Assembly: GCA_031259845.1 (NCBI GenBank)
Contig: JAIRKZ010000160.1
Span: 35,571 to 99,570, forward strand
Source of the DNA: Tannerellaceae bacterium
Lineage (GTDB): Bacteria; Bacteroidota; Bacteroidia; Bacteroidales; Tannerellaceae
Direction of reading: 5' to 3'
Length of the DNA stretch: 64,000 nt
Shown: in pieces, positions 32,569 through 42,989 of the stretch
Layout: every line of letters begins with the position of its first letter
Position numbering within the stretch: the stretch's first letter is position 1
The notes under the pieces: generated by a model
What the model saw: the letters and a program-made list of their open reading frames with translations, nothing else
What the model was told of the DNA's origin: nothing
The model's database searches: none
Program-made: the position numbers and the translations under genes

Positions 32569-33357
32569 ATGAACTTTTCACCATTAGCCGTTATCCATCC
32601 CGAGGCGAAGATTGGAAACAATGTTATTATATCCCCTTTTGCCGTTATTGAGAAAGACGTAGTTATAGGCGACAATTGCCTGGTCTACCCACATGCCGTT
32701 ATCTTAAATGGAGCGCGGATAGGAAAGGGTTGCCATGTTTTTCCGGGAGCAGTGATTGCCGGTATCCCCCAGGATTTGAAATTTGCAGGTGAAATAACAA
32801 CAGCCGAAATTGGTGATAATACAACAATCCGCGAATGTGTCACCATAAACAGAGGAACAGCCTCTAAAGGGAAAACGGTAGTTGGCAATGATTGCCTGAT
32901 TATGGCCTACAGCCATGTGGCGCACGATTGCGTAATTAAAGACCATGTTATTATTGGGAACTCAACGCAATTGGCAGGAGAGGTCAATATTGATGATTAT
33001 GCAATCGTAAGCGGCGGCAGCCTGGTACATCAATTTGTCCGTATCTCCAAACATGTAATGATTCAGGGTGGTTCGCGCATTGGCAAAGATATTCCTCCTT
33101 ACACATTAATAGGCAGAGACCCTATCGTTTACTGCGGTATTAATATTGTAGGTTTGCGCCGGCGGGGATTTACCAACGACCAGGTATTCTTAATCCAGGA
33201 TATTTACCGTACACTCTATACCAGGGGCTTAAACAATTCCGACGCCCTCCGCGCCATTGAAACGGAATACGTCTCCAGTGTAGAAAGAGATTTAATCCTG
33301 AACTTTATCAAGTCGTCGGGAAGAGGTATTGTAAGAGGTTCTATTGACGAATTATAA
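32569..33357 (+). CDS. lpxA: UDP-N-acetylglucosamine acyltransferase
   Basis: ORF 32515..33357 re-started at MNFSPLAVIHPEAKIG; hexapeptides; GIPQDLKFAGE. Confidence 0.95.
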   Translation: MNFSPLAVIHPEAKIGNNVIISPFAVIEKDVVIGDNCLVYPHAVILNGARIGKGCHVFPGAVIAGIPQDLKFAGEITTAEIGDNTTIRECVTINRGTASKGKTVVGNDCLIMAYSHVAHDCVIKDHVIIGNSTQLAGEVNIDDYAIVSGGSLVHQFVRISKHVMIQGGSRIGKDIPPYTLIGRDPIVYCGINIVGLRRRGFTNDQVFLIQDIYRTLYTRGLNNSDALRAIETEYVSSVERDLILNFIKSSGRGIVRGSIDEL

Positions 33358-33398
33358 ATATTTTCATTACTTTTGTTGCAATAAAAACAACATAAACC

Positions 33399-33962
33399 AT
33401 GATATTCAGATTTTTAATTCTATCAGATGAAGTTGACAATTTTGTAAGGGAAATTAAGATTGATTCCGACGCTACTTTTTTGGATCTGCACAATGCAATC
33501 ATTGAATCGACAGGATATACCAAAGACCAAATGACGTCTTTCTTCATCTGTGACGACGACTGGAACAAGAAAACGGAAATTACGTTAATTGATATGGGAA
33601 CATCTCCGGAGGAAGACAGTTACATTATGGAAGACACCCGTTTGGAAGAACTCCTGGAAGATGAAGACCAAAAACTATTATACGTTTTCGACTACCTGAC
33701 GGAACGCGCATTTTTTATGGAACTTAAAGAAATGATTCTGAGGAAAACGCTTAACAAGCCTGTTTGCAGTCGTTCGGAAGGATTACCCCCCCCGCAGATG
33801 ATAAACTTTGAAGAAGCCGACGCTAAAATTCCGGTAAATAATGACCTGCTCGGCGAAGATTTTTATGGCGATACCGAATACGATGCTGACGAATTGGACA
33901 GCAGCGGCTTTGAAGGATTGGATAGCGCAGGCGATAATTCGTTTGATGAAGACCCTTTTTGA
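33399..33962 (+). CDS. Plasmid pRiA4b ORF-3-like protein (IS1096 passenger TnpR-like), acidic tail
   Basis: 187 aa; [36 protein letters not shown]...[20 protein letters not shown]; Asp/Glu-rich C-terminus. Confidence 0.75.
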   Translation: MIFRFLILSDEVDNFVREIKIDSDATFLDLHNAIIESTGYTKDQMTSFFICDDDWNKKTEITLIDMGTSPEEDSYIMEDTRLEELLEDEDQKLLYVFDYLTERAFFMELKEMILRKTLNKPVCSRSEGLPPPQMINFEEADAKIPVNNDLLGEDFYGDTEYDADELDSSGFEGLDSAGDNSFDEDPF

Positions 33963-34882
33963 ACCAAACACTCATCATATTACTTGGCCCGACAGGAGTA
34001 GGAAAAACCGAATTAAGCTTACGTATTGCCGAATACTTTCATTCGCCTGTTATCTCTTCCGACTCCCGTCAGCTTTATAAAGATTTACCTGTCGGCACGG
34101 CCGCGCCAACGCCCGCACAAATGCAGCGGGTGAAGCATTACATGGTAGGGACGCTTGAGTTAACAGACTATTACAGCGCCGCCAATTTTGAAACAGACGT
34201 ATTATCCCTCTTAAATGAACTATACCAAACAACTCCGGTAGTTATCATGTCGGGCGGTTCGATGATGTATATCGATGCTGTCTGCAAAGGTATAGACGAT
34301 ATCCCTACCGTAACGCCGGATATACGGACAGCCATTTACAAACAATTTGAAGAAGAAGGCCTCGCCTCTATCCTGGAGGAACTAAAAGAAAAAGACCCTG
34401 TACACTACGAAGAAGTAGACCGGATGAATTACAAACGAGTTATTCATGCAGTAGAAATATGCCGGATGACGGGCAAACCCTATTCTTCCTTCCGGACAAA
34501 TACCCGTAAAGAACGGCCTTTCAATATAATCAAGATAGGCCTCACCCGCAGCCGCGAAGAATTATGCGAACGCATCAACCGGCGCGTAGACCAAATGATA
34601 AACGAAGGCCTGCTGGAAGAAGCCCGTAAAGTATATCCATTCAAACAGGTAAACGCCCTGAATACAGTGGGCTACAAAGAATTATTCCATTACCTCGACG
34701 GCAACTGGACATTCGATTTCGCCGTAGAAAAAATAAAACGGAACTCCCGCGTATACGCCCGCAAACAAATGGTATGGTTCAAACGCGACCCCGAAATAAC
34801 CTGGTTCCATCCCGCCGACGAGGCCGCCATCATCAAACATTTGGACGGATTATTCTTATCTTTACCGGAAATTCCGATGTAA
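33959..34882 (+). CDS. miaA: tRNA dimethylallyltransferase, TTG start overlapping the previous stop
   Basis: 307 aa; [43 protein letters not shown]. Confidence 0.95.
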   Translation: MNQTLIILLGPTGVGKTELSLRIAEYFHSPVISSDSRQLYKDLPVGTAAPTPAQMQRVKHYMVGTLELTDYYSAANFETDVLSLLNELYQTTPVVIMSGGSMMYIDAVCKGIDDIPTVTPDIRTAIYKQFEEEGLASILEELKEKDPVHYEEVDRMNYKRVIHAVEICRMTGKPYSSFRTNTRKERPFNIIKIGLTRSREELCERINRRVDQMINEGLLEEARKVYPFKQVNALNTVGYKELFHYLDGNWTFDFAVEKIKRNSRVYARKQMVWFKRDPEITWFHPADEAAIIKHLDGLFLSLPEIPM

Positions 34883-34894
34883 ATAATATATAAT

Positions 34895-37024
34895 ATGACT
34901 ACTTTATTCCATACACTCATCTCGCGTAGCCTGGCTATTCCTCCGGCACAGGTGGAGCGCACGATTGGCCTGCTCGAAGAAGGGGCAACGATTCCTTTTA
35001 TCAGCCGTTACCGCAAAGAAGTAACCGGCGGCTTGGACGAGGTACAAATCAGCAATATCAAAGACTGGTATGATAAACTGACGGAGATGGCCAAACGGAA
35101 GGAAACGATTCTGTTGTCTATCGAAGAACAGGGGAAACTGACGCCCGAACTGAAGAAACGTATCGAAGAATCGTGGGACAGTACGGAGATTGAAGACATC
35201 TACCTGCCTTACAAACCCAAGCGGGTAACGAGGGCCGGAATAGCCCGGAAGAAAGGATTGGCGCCGCTGGCCGAAATCATCATGAAGCAGAACGAACGAG
35301 ACCTGGATACGCGCATCCAGGCATTCCTCACGGATGAAGTTAAGGATGAAAAGGAGGCTCTGCAAGGCGCGCGCGACATCATCGCCGAATGGGTGAACGA
35401 AGACGAAGAAGCCCGCAACGCAGTGCGCAGTTCATTCCGGCATACGGCCATTATTACGTCGAAGGTTATCAAGGGGAAAGAAGAGGAGGGCGCTAAATAC
35501 AAAGACTATTTTGAATGTAGCGAACCGCTGAACCGTATCACTTCGCACCGTTTGCTGGCGCTCAGGCGCGGCGAAGCCGAAGGGGCGCTGCGCGTAGGTA
35601 TTTCGCCCGATACGGAGAATTGCATCGACCGGCTGAAACGCCGTTTTGTAAAAGGACGGAACGCATCGTCTGAACAGGTGGCCGAAGCGGTGGATGATTC
35701 GTTTAAACGTTTATTAAAGCCTGCTATCGAAACGGAATTTTCGCGCCTGAGCAAAGAAAAGGCCGACGAAGAGGCCATCCGCGTGTTTGCCGGGAACCTC
35801 CGTCAACTGTTACTGGCTCCTCCCTTAGGGCAAAAAAGGGTGTTGGGCATAGACCCGGGGTATCGTACCGGATGTAAGTTGGTGTGTCTGGATGCGCAGG
35901 GCAACCTCTTGCATAACGAGGCCATCTATCCGCACCCTCCCCAGAATGAGAAAGGCAAGGCGGCGGCAAAGGTATCCCAGTTGGTTGCCACGTATGCCAT
36001 TGACGCCATTGCGATTGGCAACGGGACTGCCAGCCGCGAGACCGAACAGTTTATCGTCCATATCCAATACAGCCGTAACGTGCAGGTATTTGTTGTGAGC
36101 GAAAATGGCGCCTCTATCTATTCGGCTTCCAAAACCGCCCGCGACGAGTTTCCCGAATACGACGTTACCGTACGCGGCGCTATCAGCATTGGCCGGCGAC
36201 TGATGGACCCGCTGGCCGAACTGGTAAAGATAGACCCCAAGAGCATCGGCGTAGGGCAATACCAGCACGACGTAGACCAGCCGGCCTTAAAGAAGAGCCT
36301 CGACCAGACGGTGGAAAGCTGCGTTAACCTTGTGGGCGTAAATGTAAATACGGCCAGTAAGCATTTGCTGGCTTATATATCGGGCCTGGGGCCTGCGCTG
36401 GCGCAGAACATTGTAGACTACCGTGCGGCGCATGGGCCTTTCAAGACACGGAAGGAATTGATGAAGGTGCCGCGTATGGGAGAAAAAGCGTTTGAACAAT
36501 GCGCCGGGTTCCTTCGCATACAGGGAGGCGAGAACCCGCTGGACAACTCGGCCGTTCATCCCGAGAGCTACCGGATTGTAGCCTGCATGGCGCACGACCT
36601 GAGCTGTTCTGTGGAAGAGCTTATCGCCAACAAGGAACTGAAAAAGAAACTGAACTTAGGAAAGTATGCTACCGGATCAACCGGTATGCCCACGCTGCTC
36701 GACATCATGGAAGAGTTAGACAAGCCTGGCCGCGACCCGCGACAGAGCATCCAGGCTTTTTCATTCGACCCGGATGTAAAAACGATTGAAGACCTGAAAA
36801 GCGGACAGGAGCTGCCGGGCATTGTAACGAATATCACCAATTTCGGCTGCTTTGTAGACATCGGTATTAAAGAGAACGGGCTGGTACATATTTCCGAAAT
36901 GGCCGACCGCTTTATCAGCAACCCCGCAGAGGCGGTATCCATCCATCAGCACGTAAAAGTAAAAGTACTCAGCGTGGATACGGCCCGCAAACGGGTGCAA
37001 TTATCAATGAAAGGATTGCAGTGA
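34895..37024 (+). CDS. tex: Tex-family RNA-binding transcription accessory protein
   Basis: 709 aa; RYRKEVTGGLDEVQI, VLGIDPGYRTGCKLVCLD, C-terminal S1 domain. Confidence 0.96.
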   Translation: MTTLFHTLISRSLAIPPAQVERTIGLLEEGATIPFISRYRKEVTGGLDEVQISNIKDWYDKLTEMAKRKETILLSIEEQGKLTPELKKRIEESWDSTEIEDIYLPYKPKRVTRAGIARKKGLAPLAEIIMKQNERDLDTRIQAFLTDEVKDEKEALQGARDIIAEWVNEDEEARNAVRSSFRHTAIITSKVIKGKEEEGAKYKDYFECSEPLNRITSHRLLALRRGEAEGALRVGISPDTENCIDRLKRRFVKGRNASSEQVAEAVDDSFKRLLKPAIETEFSRLSKEKADEEAIRVFAGNLRQLLLAPPLGQKRVLGIDPGYRTGCKLVCLDAQGNLLHNEAIYPHPPQNEKGKAAAKVSQLVATYAIDAIAIGNGTASRETEQFIVHIQYSRNVQVFVVSENGASIYSASKTARDEFPEYDVTVRGAISIGRRLMDPLAELVKIDPKSIGVGQYQHDVDQPALKKSLDQTVESCVNLVGVNVNTASKHLLAYISGLGPALAQNIVDYRAAHGPFKTRKELMKVPRMGEKAFEQCAGFLRIQGGENPLDNSAVHPESYRIVACMAHDLSCSVEELIANKELKKKLNLGKYATGSTGMPTLLDIMEELDKPGRDPRQSIQAFSFDPDVKTIEDLKSGQELPGIVTNITNFGCFVDIGIKENGLVHISEMADRFISNPAEAVSIHQHVKVKVLSVDTARKRVQLSMKGLQ

Positions 37025-37034
37025 ATACCGGCCT

Positions 37035-37442
37035 TTAAAATTTGCGGAAAGTATACCGCTTGCCGTCTTCGCCGGTAAGGATTAATTCCCTGCCGGTAAC
37101 TTTCTCTATCGTAAAGGTGCGTTCTTTAGACGTCCAGTCCGTTTGTTTCAGAAAGTCGTCGCCTGTTTCCAACTGAAGGAAAAGCTCGTTATCCCCTTTA
37201 ATTGTTTTGAAGCCATACCTGCCCGGATACGTATCTGTCCGGGCATCATATAGCTGGTACTGGAACAGCGAGGTTTGGAAATTATAGAAAACAGTATCTG
37301 TTTTCTGCACATTACCGTTTGCTTCTGTCTGCTGCATTTGCCATTTGCCCTCCAGTTTGTCGTCCATATCTTTACTGCAAGCCGCAAGGCCAGCCAGGCA
37401 AATACATAAAAATCCCGCAATCCATCTGTTATTCTTTTTCAT
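37035..37442 (-). CDS. Small lipocalin-like lipoprotein, hypothetical
   Basis: 135 aa; lipobox LAGLAAC; LEGKWQMQQTEANG...ELILTGEDGKRYTFRKF. Confidence 0.65.
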   Translation of the reverse strand: MKKNNRWIAGFLCICLAGLAACSKDMDDKLEGKWQMQQTEANGNVQKTDTVFYNFQTSLFQYQLYDARTDTYPGRYGFKTIKGDNELFLQLETGDDFLKQTDWTSKERTFTIEKVTGRELILTGEDGKRYTFRKF

Positions 37443-37555
37443 AACCTTTCTTTATTACAGGTTCAAAGGAAAGAATTTATCTGCAAAGCGCCAAACTTTC
37501 CGTAGTCCGTTTCAAGGTAAAAAGAAAGGTAAACACGTTCGCGCGGAAATCGTGC

Positions 37556-37900
37556 GATGCCGCTCGAAGACTGGAAAATGCCGTGTAGAAACGACCCGAT
37601 ACTGCGCAGAAACGACCCGATGCTGCGCGGAAATCACCTGTTGCCACGCGGAAATAGACTAATGCTGCGCGGAATAGACCCGATGCTGTGCGGAAATCAA
37701 CCGATGCCACGCGGAAATAGACCCGATGCTGTGCGGAAATAGACTAATGCCACGCGGAAATCACCTGTTTCCGCGCGGAAACAGACCGATGCTGCGCGGA
37801 AATTGCCTGTTTCCACGCAGCAAATTACGGCTTCCGAAGAGCATTTATCCCTTCAGGCACAGCAAATTATGGCTTTCTGATGGCTTGCCTGCCCGGTTGC
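37556..37900. repeat. Degenerate tandem array, 21-bp period
   Basis: Units such as atgctgtgcggaaatcaaccg, atgccacgcggaaatagac.., tttccgcgcggaaacagaccg; starts near 37683, 37704, 37726, 37747, 37768, 37789, 37810 (21/22 nt steps); agcaaatta(c/t)ggctt recurs 42 nt apart at 37819 and 37861. Confidence 0.85.
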
Positions 37901-37917
37901 CTTGCCTGCCCGGTTGC
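37884..37917. repeat. Perfect 17-bp tandem duplication
   Basis: CTTGCCTGCCCGGTTGC repeated at 37884-37900 and 37901-37917. Confidence 0.85.
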
Positions 37918-37952
37918 CCGGCCATTACCGGCTACAGAGGGCAGGTAAGGCG

Positions 37953-37990
37953 GTAAAAACAAAAAACCGGACATTCACATGCCCGGTTTT
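37953..37990 (-). terminator. Orphan rho-independent terminator, stronger on the minus strand
   Basis: AAAACCGG ... CCGGTTTT; minus strand continues CCGGTTTTTTGTTTTTACC. Confidence 0.6.
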
Positions 37991-38224
37991 CACAAGATAA
38001 GAATTTAAACAAAATCAGAAACAAACCTGTAATTCCAGTATCGCTACCTGACGAAGATTTTTTTCACAACGTAGCGGTCATTCATCTTTACTTTTATAAC
38101 ATTTTGAGTGATAATTTGCTTTTTTATTTACATCTTTTTTTAAGAAACGATTGGTTTATTTTGGAACTTTTACTGCCACGCCGGTTTATTTTGAATAAAT
38201 GGCGTGTATTCTCAAAAAAAAGAG

Positions 38225-38335
38225 TATGATGTTTCTTCCAAGACAATACATTCCTTTTGGAAAAAGATCATATTCCCTTTGGTAAAACATTATATTGTAT
38301 TGGAAAGAACATCGTATTGCTTTGGAAGAAGAGGC
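38225..38335. repeat. Degenerate tandem repeat, 21-22-bp period, about 5 copies
   Basis: TTGG anchors at 38257, 38279, 38300 and 38322 within catattccctttggtaaaa-type units; variant TTCC at 38236. Confidence 0.75.
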
Positions 38336-38813
38336 GGGGCGGGCTTGAAAATCTCCTGACACGGGCCTGAAAATCTATTGAAAAAACCGCTCTTTTTAGC
38401 TGGTTCGCTCCGAAACAGGTTTGATTTACAACTATCATATTGTAAGAAAACAAAGCCTGATTCGCGCCAGGCAGCGTTTACAAATTATACAAAATGCAGG
38501 GAAAACATGTTTTCAGAAATAATTTGATTGATTTTACTGTCTTTTTGTAAAACGGGAACCCTCAAATACAGCGAATATTTCCGGCAAGCCTCACTCCCGT
38601 CCAAAAAAACGGGCAATATCAGAGAGACGTGTTTGTCAAAATGATACATAAAACAGGAAAAAGCCTGTTCCAACCCCTCGAAGAGCAAAATGTCAATCAG
38701 GCAGAGGAATTAAGGCCTGATAAGTTATTTATCTGTTTACCGGCACATTTCTTTCATAAATGTGGGGTTTAATGTAAATTTCAACAAATCAGAGAACGAT
38801 CAATATTTTCAAT

Positions 38814-38821
38814 TAAATTTG
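38814..38821 (+). promoter_or_regulatory. Bacteroidetes-type -7 element (TAAATTTG) upstream of the HTCS gene
   Basis: TAnnTTTG match about 70 nt before the HTCS ATG. Confidence 0.45.
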
Positions 38822-38830
38822 CAGAACAAT

Positions 38831-38860
38831 TCTAAACCTGTCGAATTCGACAGGTTTAGA
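38831..38860. promoter_or_regulatory. 30-bp perfect palindrome in the HTCS leader
   Basis: TCTAAACCTGTCGAATTCGACAGGTTTAGA equals its own reverse complement. Confidence 0.9.
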
Positions 38861-38890
38861 TAAAAATTGAGAAACTGATTTTTTACCCTG

Positions 38891-41800
38891 ATGAAAAACT
38901 ATTTTCCTTATCTGCCTGTCTTTCTTTTTACCCTTATCCTGCCGGCAAAGGCGGCCAGCGCCGGTAATTATAAATTCAGCGCTATCAATGCGGAAGCAGG
39001 ATTGTCGAACGGTGAAGTGAAATGTATCTATAAAGATAAAACAGGCTTTGTATGGTTTGGGACGCCTTCCGGCCTGAACCGTTACGATGGATATGAAATC
39101 ATAACCTGCAAACAGGATTTAAGTGAAGAACCTCCCCATTCGTCTAACAACGATATCCAATGGATACAGGAAGACGCCGAAGGACGCTTGTGGCTCAAAA
39201 CCCGCTCGGGCTATACGGTTTATGATACGTCACTGGAACGTTTTGCCGGCAATACGGACGAACTGCTGAAAAAATATTCGGGAACGGAAGATTTCAACGA
39301 TTCTTCCGAGAATCTCTTATATATTGATTTGGGGAAAAACTTTTGGTTTGTTACCTGGGAAGACATCCGGATGTACAGCCTGAAGGATAAGCAATGCACC
39401 GTATTCAAACAGGGCGAGCCGGAGGCTTTAAGCCGCGGTTTGATACGGGATATTAAACAGGGAAAAAACCGTTACTGGTTCTTGTACGAAAACGGAATGC
39501 TGGAATGTATGGAAGCGCAAACCCACAAAGTAATCAGCAAAGACTCTGCCATACATAAAGCCGCCCAACTGAAAAACAACCGGGAGATAAGGCTCTTTAT
39601 CGATTCTTCGGGAGATGTATGGGTTTATGGCGTCGGCGCACATTATGGACTTGGCTATTATGATGTGGCCAAAAATAAATGGAGCCGTTATTCGCAGTCG
39701 GCCACTCCCTCTTTCAGGCTGTCGAACAATGTGGTTACAAGTGTGGAAGAAGATGATAACGGACGCATCTGGATAGGAACCGACCATGGCGGGGTAAATA
39801 TCATCGACAGGAAAACCGGGGAAATCACATACTTATGGCACAATGAAAACGACCCGCACTGTATTTCGCAAAATACAATAAAATCGATGTACCGGGACGA
39901 TTCCAATATCATCTGGCTGGGTACTTACAAGAATGGGGTGTGTTATTATCATGAAAGTATTTATAAATTCAATATTGCAGCCGAAAAAACAAAAATACCG
40001 TTTCCCGACGTCAACTGTTTTTACGAAGCGAAAGATAAAAACCTGTGGATAGGCACAAACGGAGGGGGACTGCTCTATTACGACCGCCACAATGAGAAGT
40101 ACATCCGGTACAAACATATCGCCGGCAACCCAAATACACCCGCCGGCGATGTGATTGTCAGCCTGACGCAAGACCTCGAAGGGCGCCTCTGGATTGGCTA
40201 TTACCTGGCCGGGCTGGATTGCTTCGACGGAAAAACCTTTACCCATTACAGCGGAAACCCCGACAGTGAAGACGGCATAACCGACAAAAATGCCTGGGTG
40301 CTGCACTGCGACAGGTCGGGCAAGCTGTGGGTAGGAACGCTGAACGGCGGAGTGGCCGTTCTGGATACGAACACAGGAAAACGGCTGAAAAACCTGAGCG
40401 CCGAAGGTTCTGTTTACGGTATCATAGAAACAAAGACCGGCAATATGCTGGTAGGCTCGCAGGGAGGGCTATTTATTTACAGTGTAATAAACGACCAATT
40501 GGAATTATATGAAAAAGACATATTCAATGGCGTCCAATTAAACCGGTACGACATCAATAACTTATTTGAAGACAGCCGGGGACTGCTGTGGATCGGAACC
40601 AAAAACGGGTTGTTTGTCTTTAATCCTTATACAAAAGAGATACGTATGTTTACGAAAGAGAAAGGGCTTTCGTCCGATTTAATCCAAAGCATCCTGGAGG
40701 ATTCGGAACATAATATGTGGTTTGCAACCAACCAGGGCATCACCAGCATCAGGGTGTCTACCGAAAACGAACAGCCCGGTTATTTCTACCACCTGCTAAC
40801 CTATGGCCGTTCGGAAGGGTTGCAAGGCGAGTTGTTCAATTATAATGCAGCTTACCATACGTCGCATTCCGAACTTATTTTCGGCGGCGTATCGGGGTTC
40901 AATATCATAACGCCGGCCAATATTGGCAACAATGCTAACATCCCGCATATTATCATTACCGATTTTCAGCTATACAATAAGAGTATCAAGCCCCAAGAGC
41001 CTTATAACGGGCGGATTATCCTTACCCAAAGTATTACCCGGACAAAGGAAATCAACCTTAACCATTCCGACAATTACTTTAGCCTCTCTTTCGTAGCGCT
41101 TGATTATTGCGCTCCTGATAAATCCCGCTATTATTACAAGCTGGAAGGCCTCAACAACCAATGGCTCGAAACAGGGGCCGACAACCGGAAGGTAACTTAC
41201 ACAAACTTAAACCCCGGCAGATACACTTTTTACCTCAAGGCGGTAACGAATGACGGACTGGAAACCCCGGAGCCTGTTATCTTAAAGATTAACGTACGCC
41301 CGCCTTTCTGGCAAACCGCCTGGGCCTGGCTAATCTACTGCATGCTGGCTGCAGGAAGCGGCTTTTACCTCTTTAACCGTTTTACCAAACGCTCTGAAAA
41401 GAAACTTGCATACGCGCGCGAAAATATGCGGGTAAACCAGCAACTCGAAATGGATGAAATGAAACTCCGCTTCTTTACAAACATAAGCCATGAGTTCCGT
41501 ACGCCGCTGACATTGATATTATCACCCTTAGACGATCTCCTGAAGAAAGTAAAAGACCCCGAAGAAGAGGAATCGCTGTCTGTTATGCGCCGGAATGCCA
41601 TGCACCTCCTCACCTTAGTGAACCAACTGCTCGACTTCCGCAAATTAGATATGAATGCGCAAACGCTGCAAAGGTCGCTGGGAGACATCGTACAGTTCGT
41701 AAAGCAACAAACCGGGCTTTTTGTAGAGGTAATGGCCCGGAAAGAGATTACTTTCCAATTCACCTCCCAACTAACGCATTTATACATGTATTTTGATGCC

Positions 41801-42988
41801 GAAAAACTATCAACGGTATTAATCAACATCCTTTCAAACGCTTATAAGTTTACGCCCGACGAAGGCAGGATTACCCTCGATCTTTCACGTACCGGCGACG
41901 GGAACATCCGTATCTCCGTTACCGACAATGGTATCGGGATACCTGAAAATGAACTATACAACATATTCGAGCGCTTTTACCAGGTAAAGAACGAAGGTAG
42001 CCGGCATTATCAGGGTAGCGGCATTGGCTTACATATCTCAAAGGAATTTGTCTTGTTGCACGGAGGCGAAATACGGGCCGAAAACATACCGGAAGGAGGC
42101 GCCCGCTTCACTGTCTTACTACCCTGCAAAGAAGAAGTAGCCGAAGACGAAACAACGCCCCCACCGGCAGACAACGAAAAAGCTACGGACGAAGACGCCG
42201 CACCGGAAGAAGAATGGATACCGGACAGATTGCCTAAAATACTGATTGTAGAAGACAATAAAGATTTACGAACCCTGCTGGTATCCAGGCTGAAAGAACA
42301 ATACTGTATCCTGCAGGCCGCCGGCGGCGAAGAAGGATTGGCCGTCGCGCTAAAAGAGATACCCGATATGATACTTTCAGACGTTATGATGCCGGGAATG
42401 GACGGGCTGGAGTTATGCAAAGCCATCAAGGGGGATATACGCACGTCTCATATCCCACTGATTCTCCTTACTGCCAAGACCGGCGAAGAGAGTAAACTGG
42501 AAGGCCTGACCGCCGGCGCCGACGATTACATCACGAAACCTTTCAACCAGGAAATCCTGCAAATAAAAATGCACAACCTGATTGAAACCCGCAAACGCAA
42601 TCAGATAGCCCTTGAAAAACAAATCAAAATAGAGCCTTCCAGGATTACCGTCAATTCATTAGACGAAAAACTGATAAGGAAAGCCATCCAGTACACCGAA
42701 ACAAATATTTCGAAGCCCGGCTTCTCCGTAGAAGAACTAAGCCGCGAATTAGGTATGAGTCGCGTACATTTATATAAGAAGCTCTTGTCGCTCACCGGAA
42801 AAACGCCCATCGAATTTATCCGCATCATCCGCCTGAAGCGAGCCGCCCAGTTATTAAAGGAAAGCCAGTTGACCGTATTCGAAATCGCTTACGAAGTAGG
42901 CTTTAATAATCCCAAGTATTTCCGCAAATACTTTAAAGACGAATTTGGCGTATTACCCTCCCAATACGATGCAGGAGGAACGGAATAA
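38891..42988 (+). CDS. Hybrid two-component system regulator (HTCS)
   Basis: 1365 aa; periplasmic Reg_prop repeats (FVWFGTPSGLNRYDG, IWIGTDHGGVNI, LWIGTKNGLFVF), Y_Y_Y region, TM, ISHEFRTPLTLILSPL histidine-kinase motif, HATPase, receiver (MILSDVMMPGMDG), AraC-type HTH. Confidence 0.97.
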   Translation: MKNYFPYLPVFLFTLILPAKAASAGNYKFSAINAEAGLSNGEVKCIYKDKTGFVWFGTPSGLNRYDGYEIITCKQDLSEEPPHSSNNDIQWIQEDAEGRLWLKTRSGYTVYDTSLERFAGNTDELLKKYSGTEDFNDSSENLLYIDLGKNFWFVTWEDIRMYSLKDKQCTVFKQGEPEALSRGLIRDIKQGKNRYWFLYENGMLECMEAQTHKVISKDSAIHKAAQLKNNREIRLFIDSSGDVWVYGVGAHYGLGYYDVAKNKWSRYSQSATPSFRLSNNVVTSVEEDDNGRIWIGTDHGGVNIIDRKTGEITYLWHNENDPHCISQNTIKSMYRDDSNIIWLGTYKNGVCYYHESIYKFNIAAEKTKIPFPDVNCFYEAKDKNLWIGTNGGGLLYYDRHNEKYIRYKHIAGNPNTPAGDVIVSLTQDLEGRLWIGYYLAGLDCFDGKTFTHYSGNPDSEDGITDKNAWVLHCDRSGKLWVGTLNGGVAVLDTNTGKRLKNLSAEGSVYGIIETKTGNMLVGSQGGLFIYSVINDQLELYEKDIFNGVQLNRYDINNLFEDSRGLLWIGTKNGLFVFNPYTKEIRMFTKEKGLSSDLIQSILEDSEHNMWFATNQGITSIRVSTENEQPGYFYHLLTYGRSEGLQGELFNYNAAYHTSHSELIFGGVSGFNIITPANIGNNANIPHIIITDFQLYNKSIKPQEPYNGRIILTQSITRTKEINLNHSDNYFSLSFVALDYCAPDKSRYYYKLEGLNNQWLETGADNRKVTYTNLNPGRYTFYLKAVTNDGLETPEPVILKINVRPPFWQTAWAWLIYCMLAAGSGFYLFNRFTKRSEKKLAYARENMRVNQQLEMDEMKLRFFTNISHEFRTPLTLILSPLDDLLKKVKDPEEEESLSVMRRNAMHLLTLVNQLLDFRKLDMNAQTLQRSLGDIVQFVKQQTGLFVEVMARKEITFQFTSQLTHLYMYFDAEKLSTVLINILSNAYKFTPDEGRITLDLSRTGDGNIRISVTDNGIGIPENELYNIFERFYQVKNEGSRHYQGSGIGLHISKEFVLLHGGEIRAENIPEGGARFTVLLPCKEEVAEDETTPPPADNEKATDEDAAPEEEWIPDRLPKILIVEDNKDLRTLLVSRLKEQYCILQAAGGEEGLAVALKEIPDMILSDVMMPGMDGLELCKAIKGDIRTSHIPLILLTAKTGEESKLEGLTAGADDYITKPFNQEILQIKMHNLIETRKRNQIALEKQIKIEPSRITVNSLDEKLIRKAIQYTETNISKPGFSVEELSRELGMSRVHLYKKLLSLTGKTPIEFIRIIRLKRAAQLLKESQLTVFEIAYEVGFNNPKYFRKYFKDEFGVLPSQYDAGGTE

Positions 42989-42989
42989 C

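Noticed and set aside
33399-33962. Mobile element suggested by the IS1096 passenger TnpR-like name
   Set aside because: No transposase or terminal inverted repeats; it sits in a housekeeping context next to miaA.
34904-36942. Many long antisense ORFs across tex, proBA and other core genes
   Set aside because: Expected shadows of codon-biased coding sequence on the opposite strand; no independent evidence.
37557-37956. ORFs encoding MLRGNRPMPRGN repeats as a peptide gene
   Set aside because: Frames shift between ORFs because of 22-nt units, there is no clear RBS or conserved flanking protein, and the repeat period alone explains the open frames.
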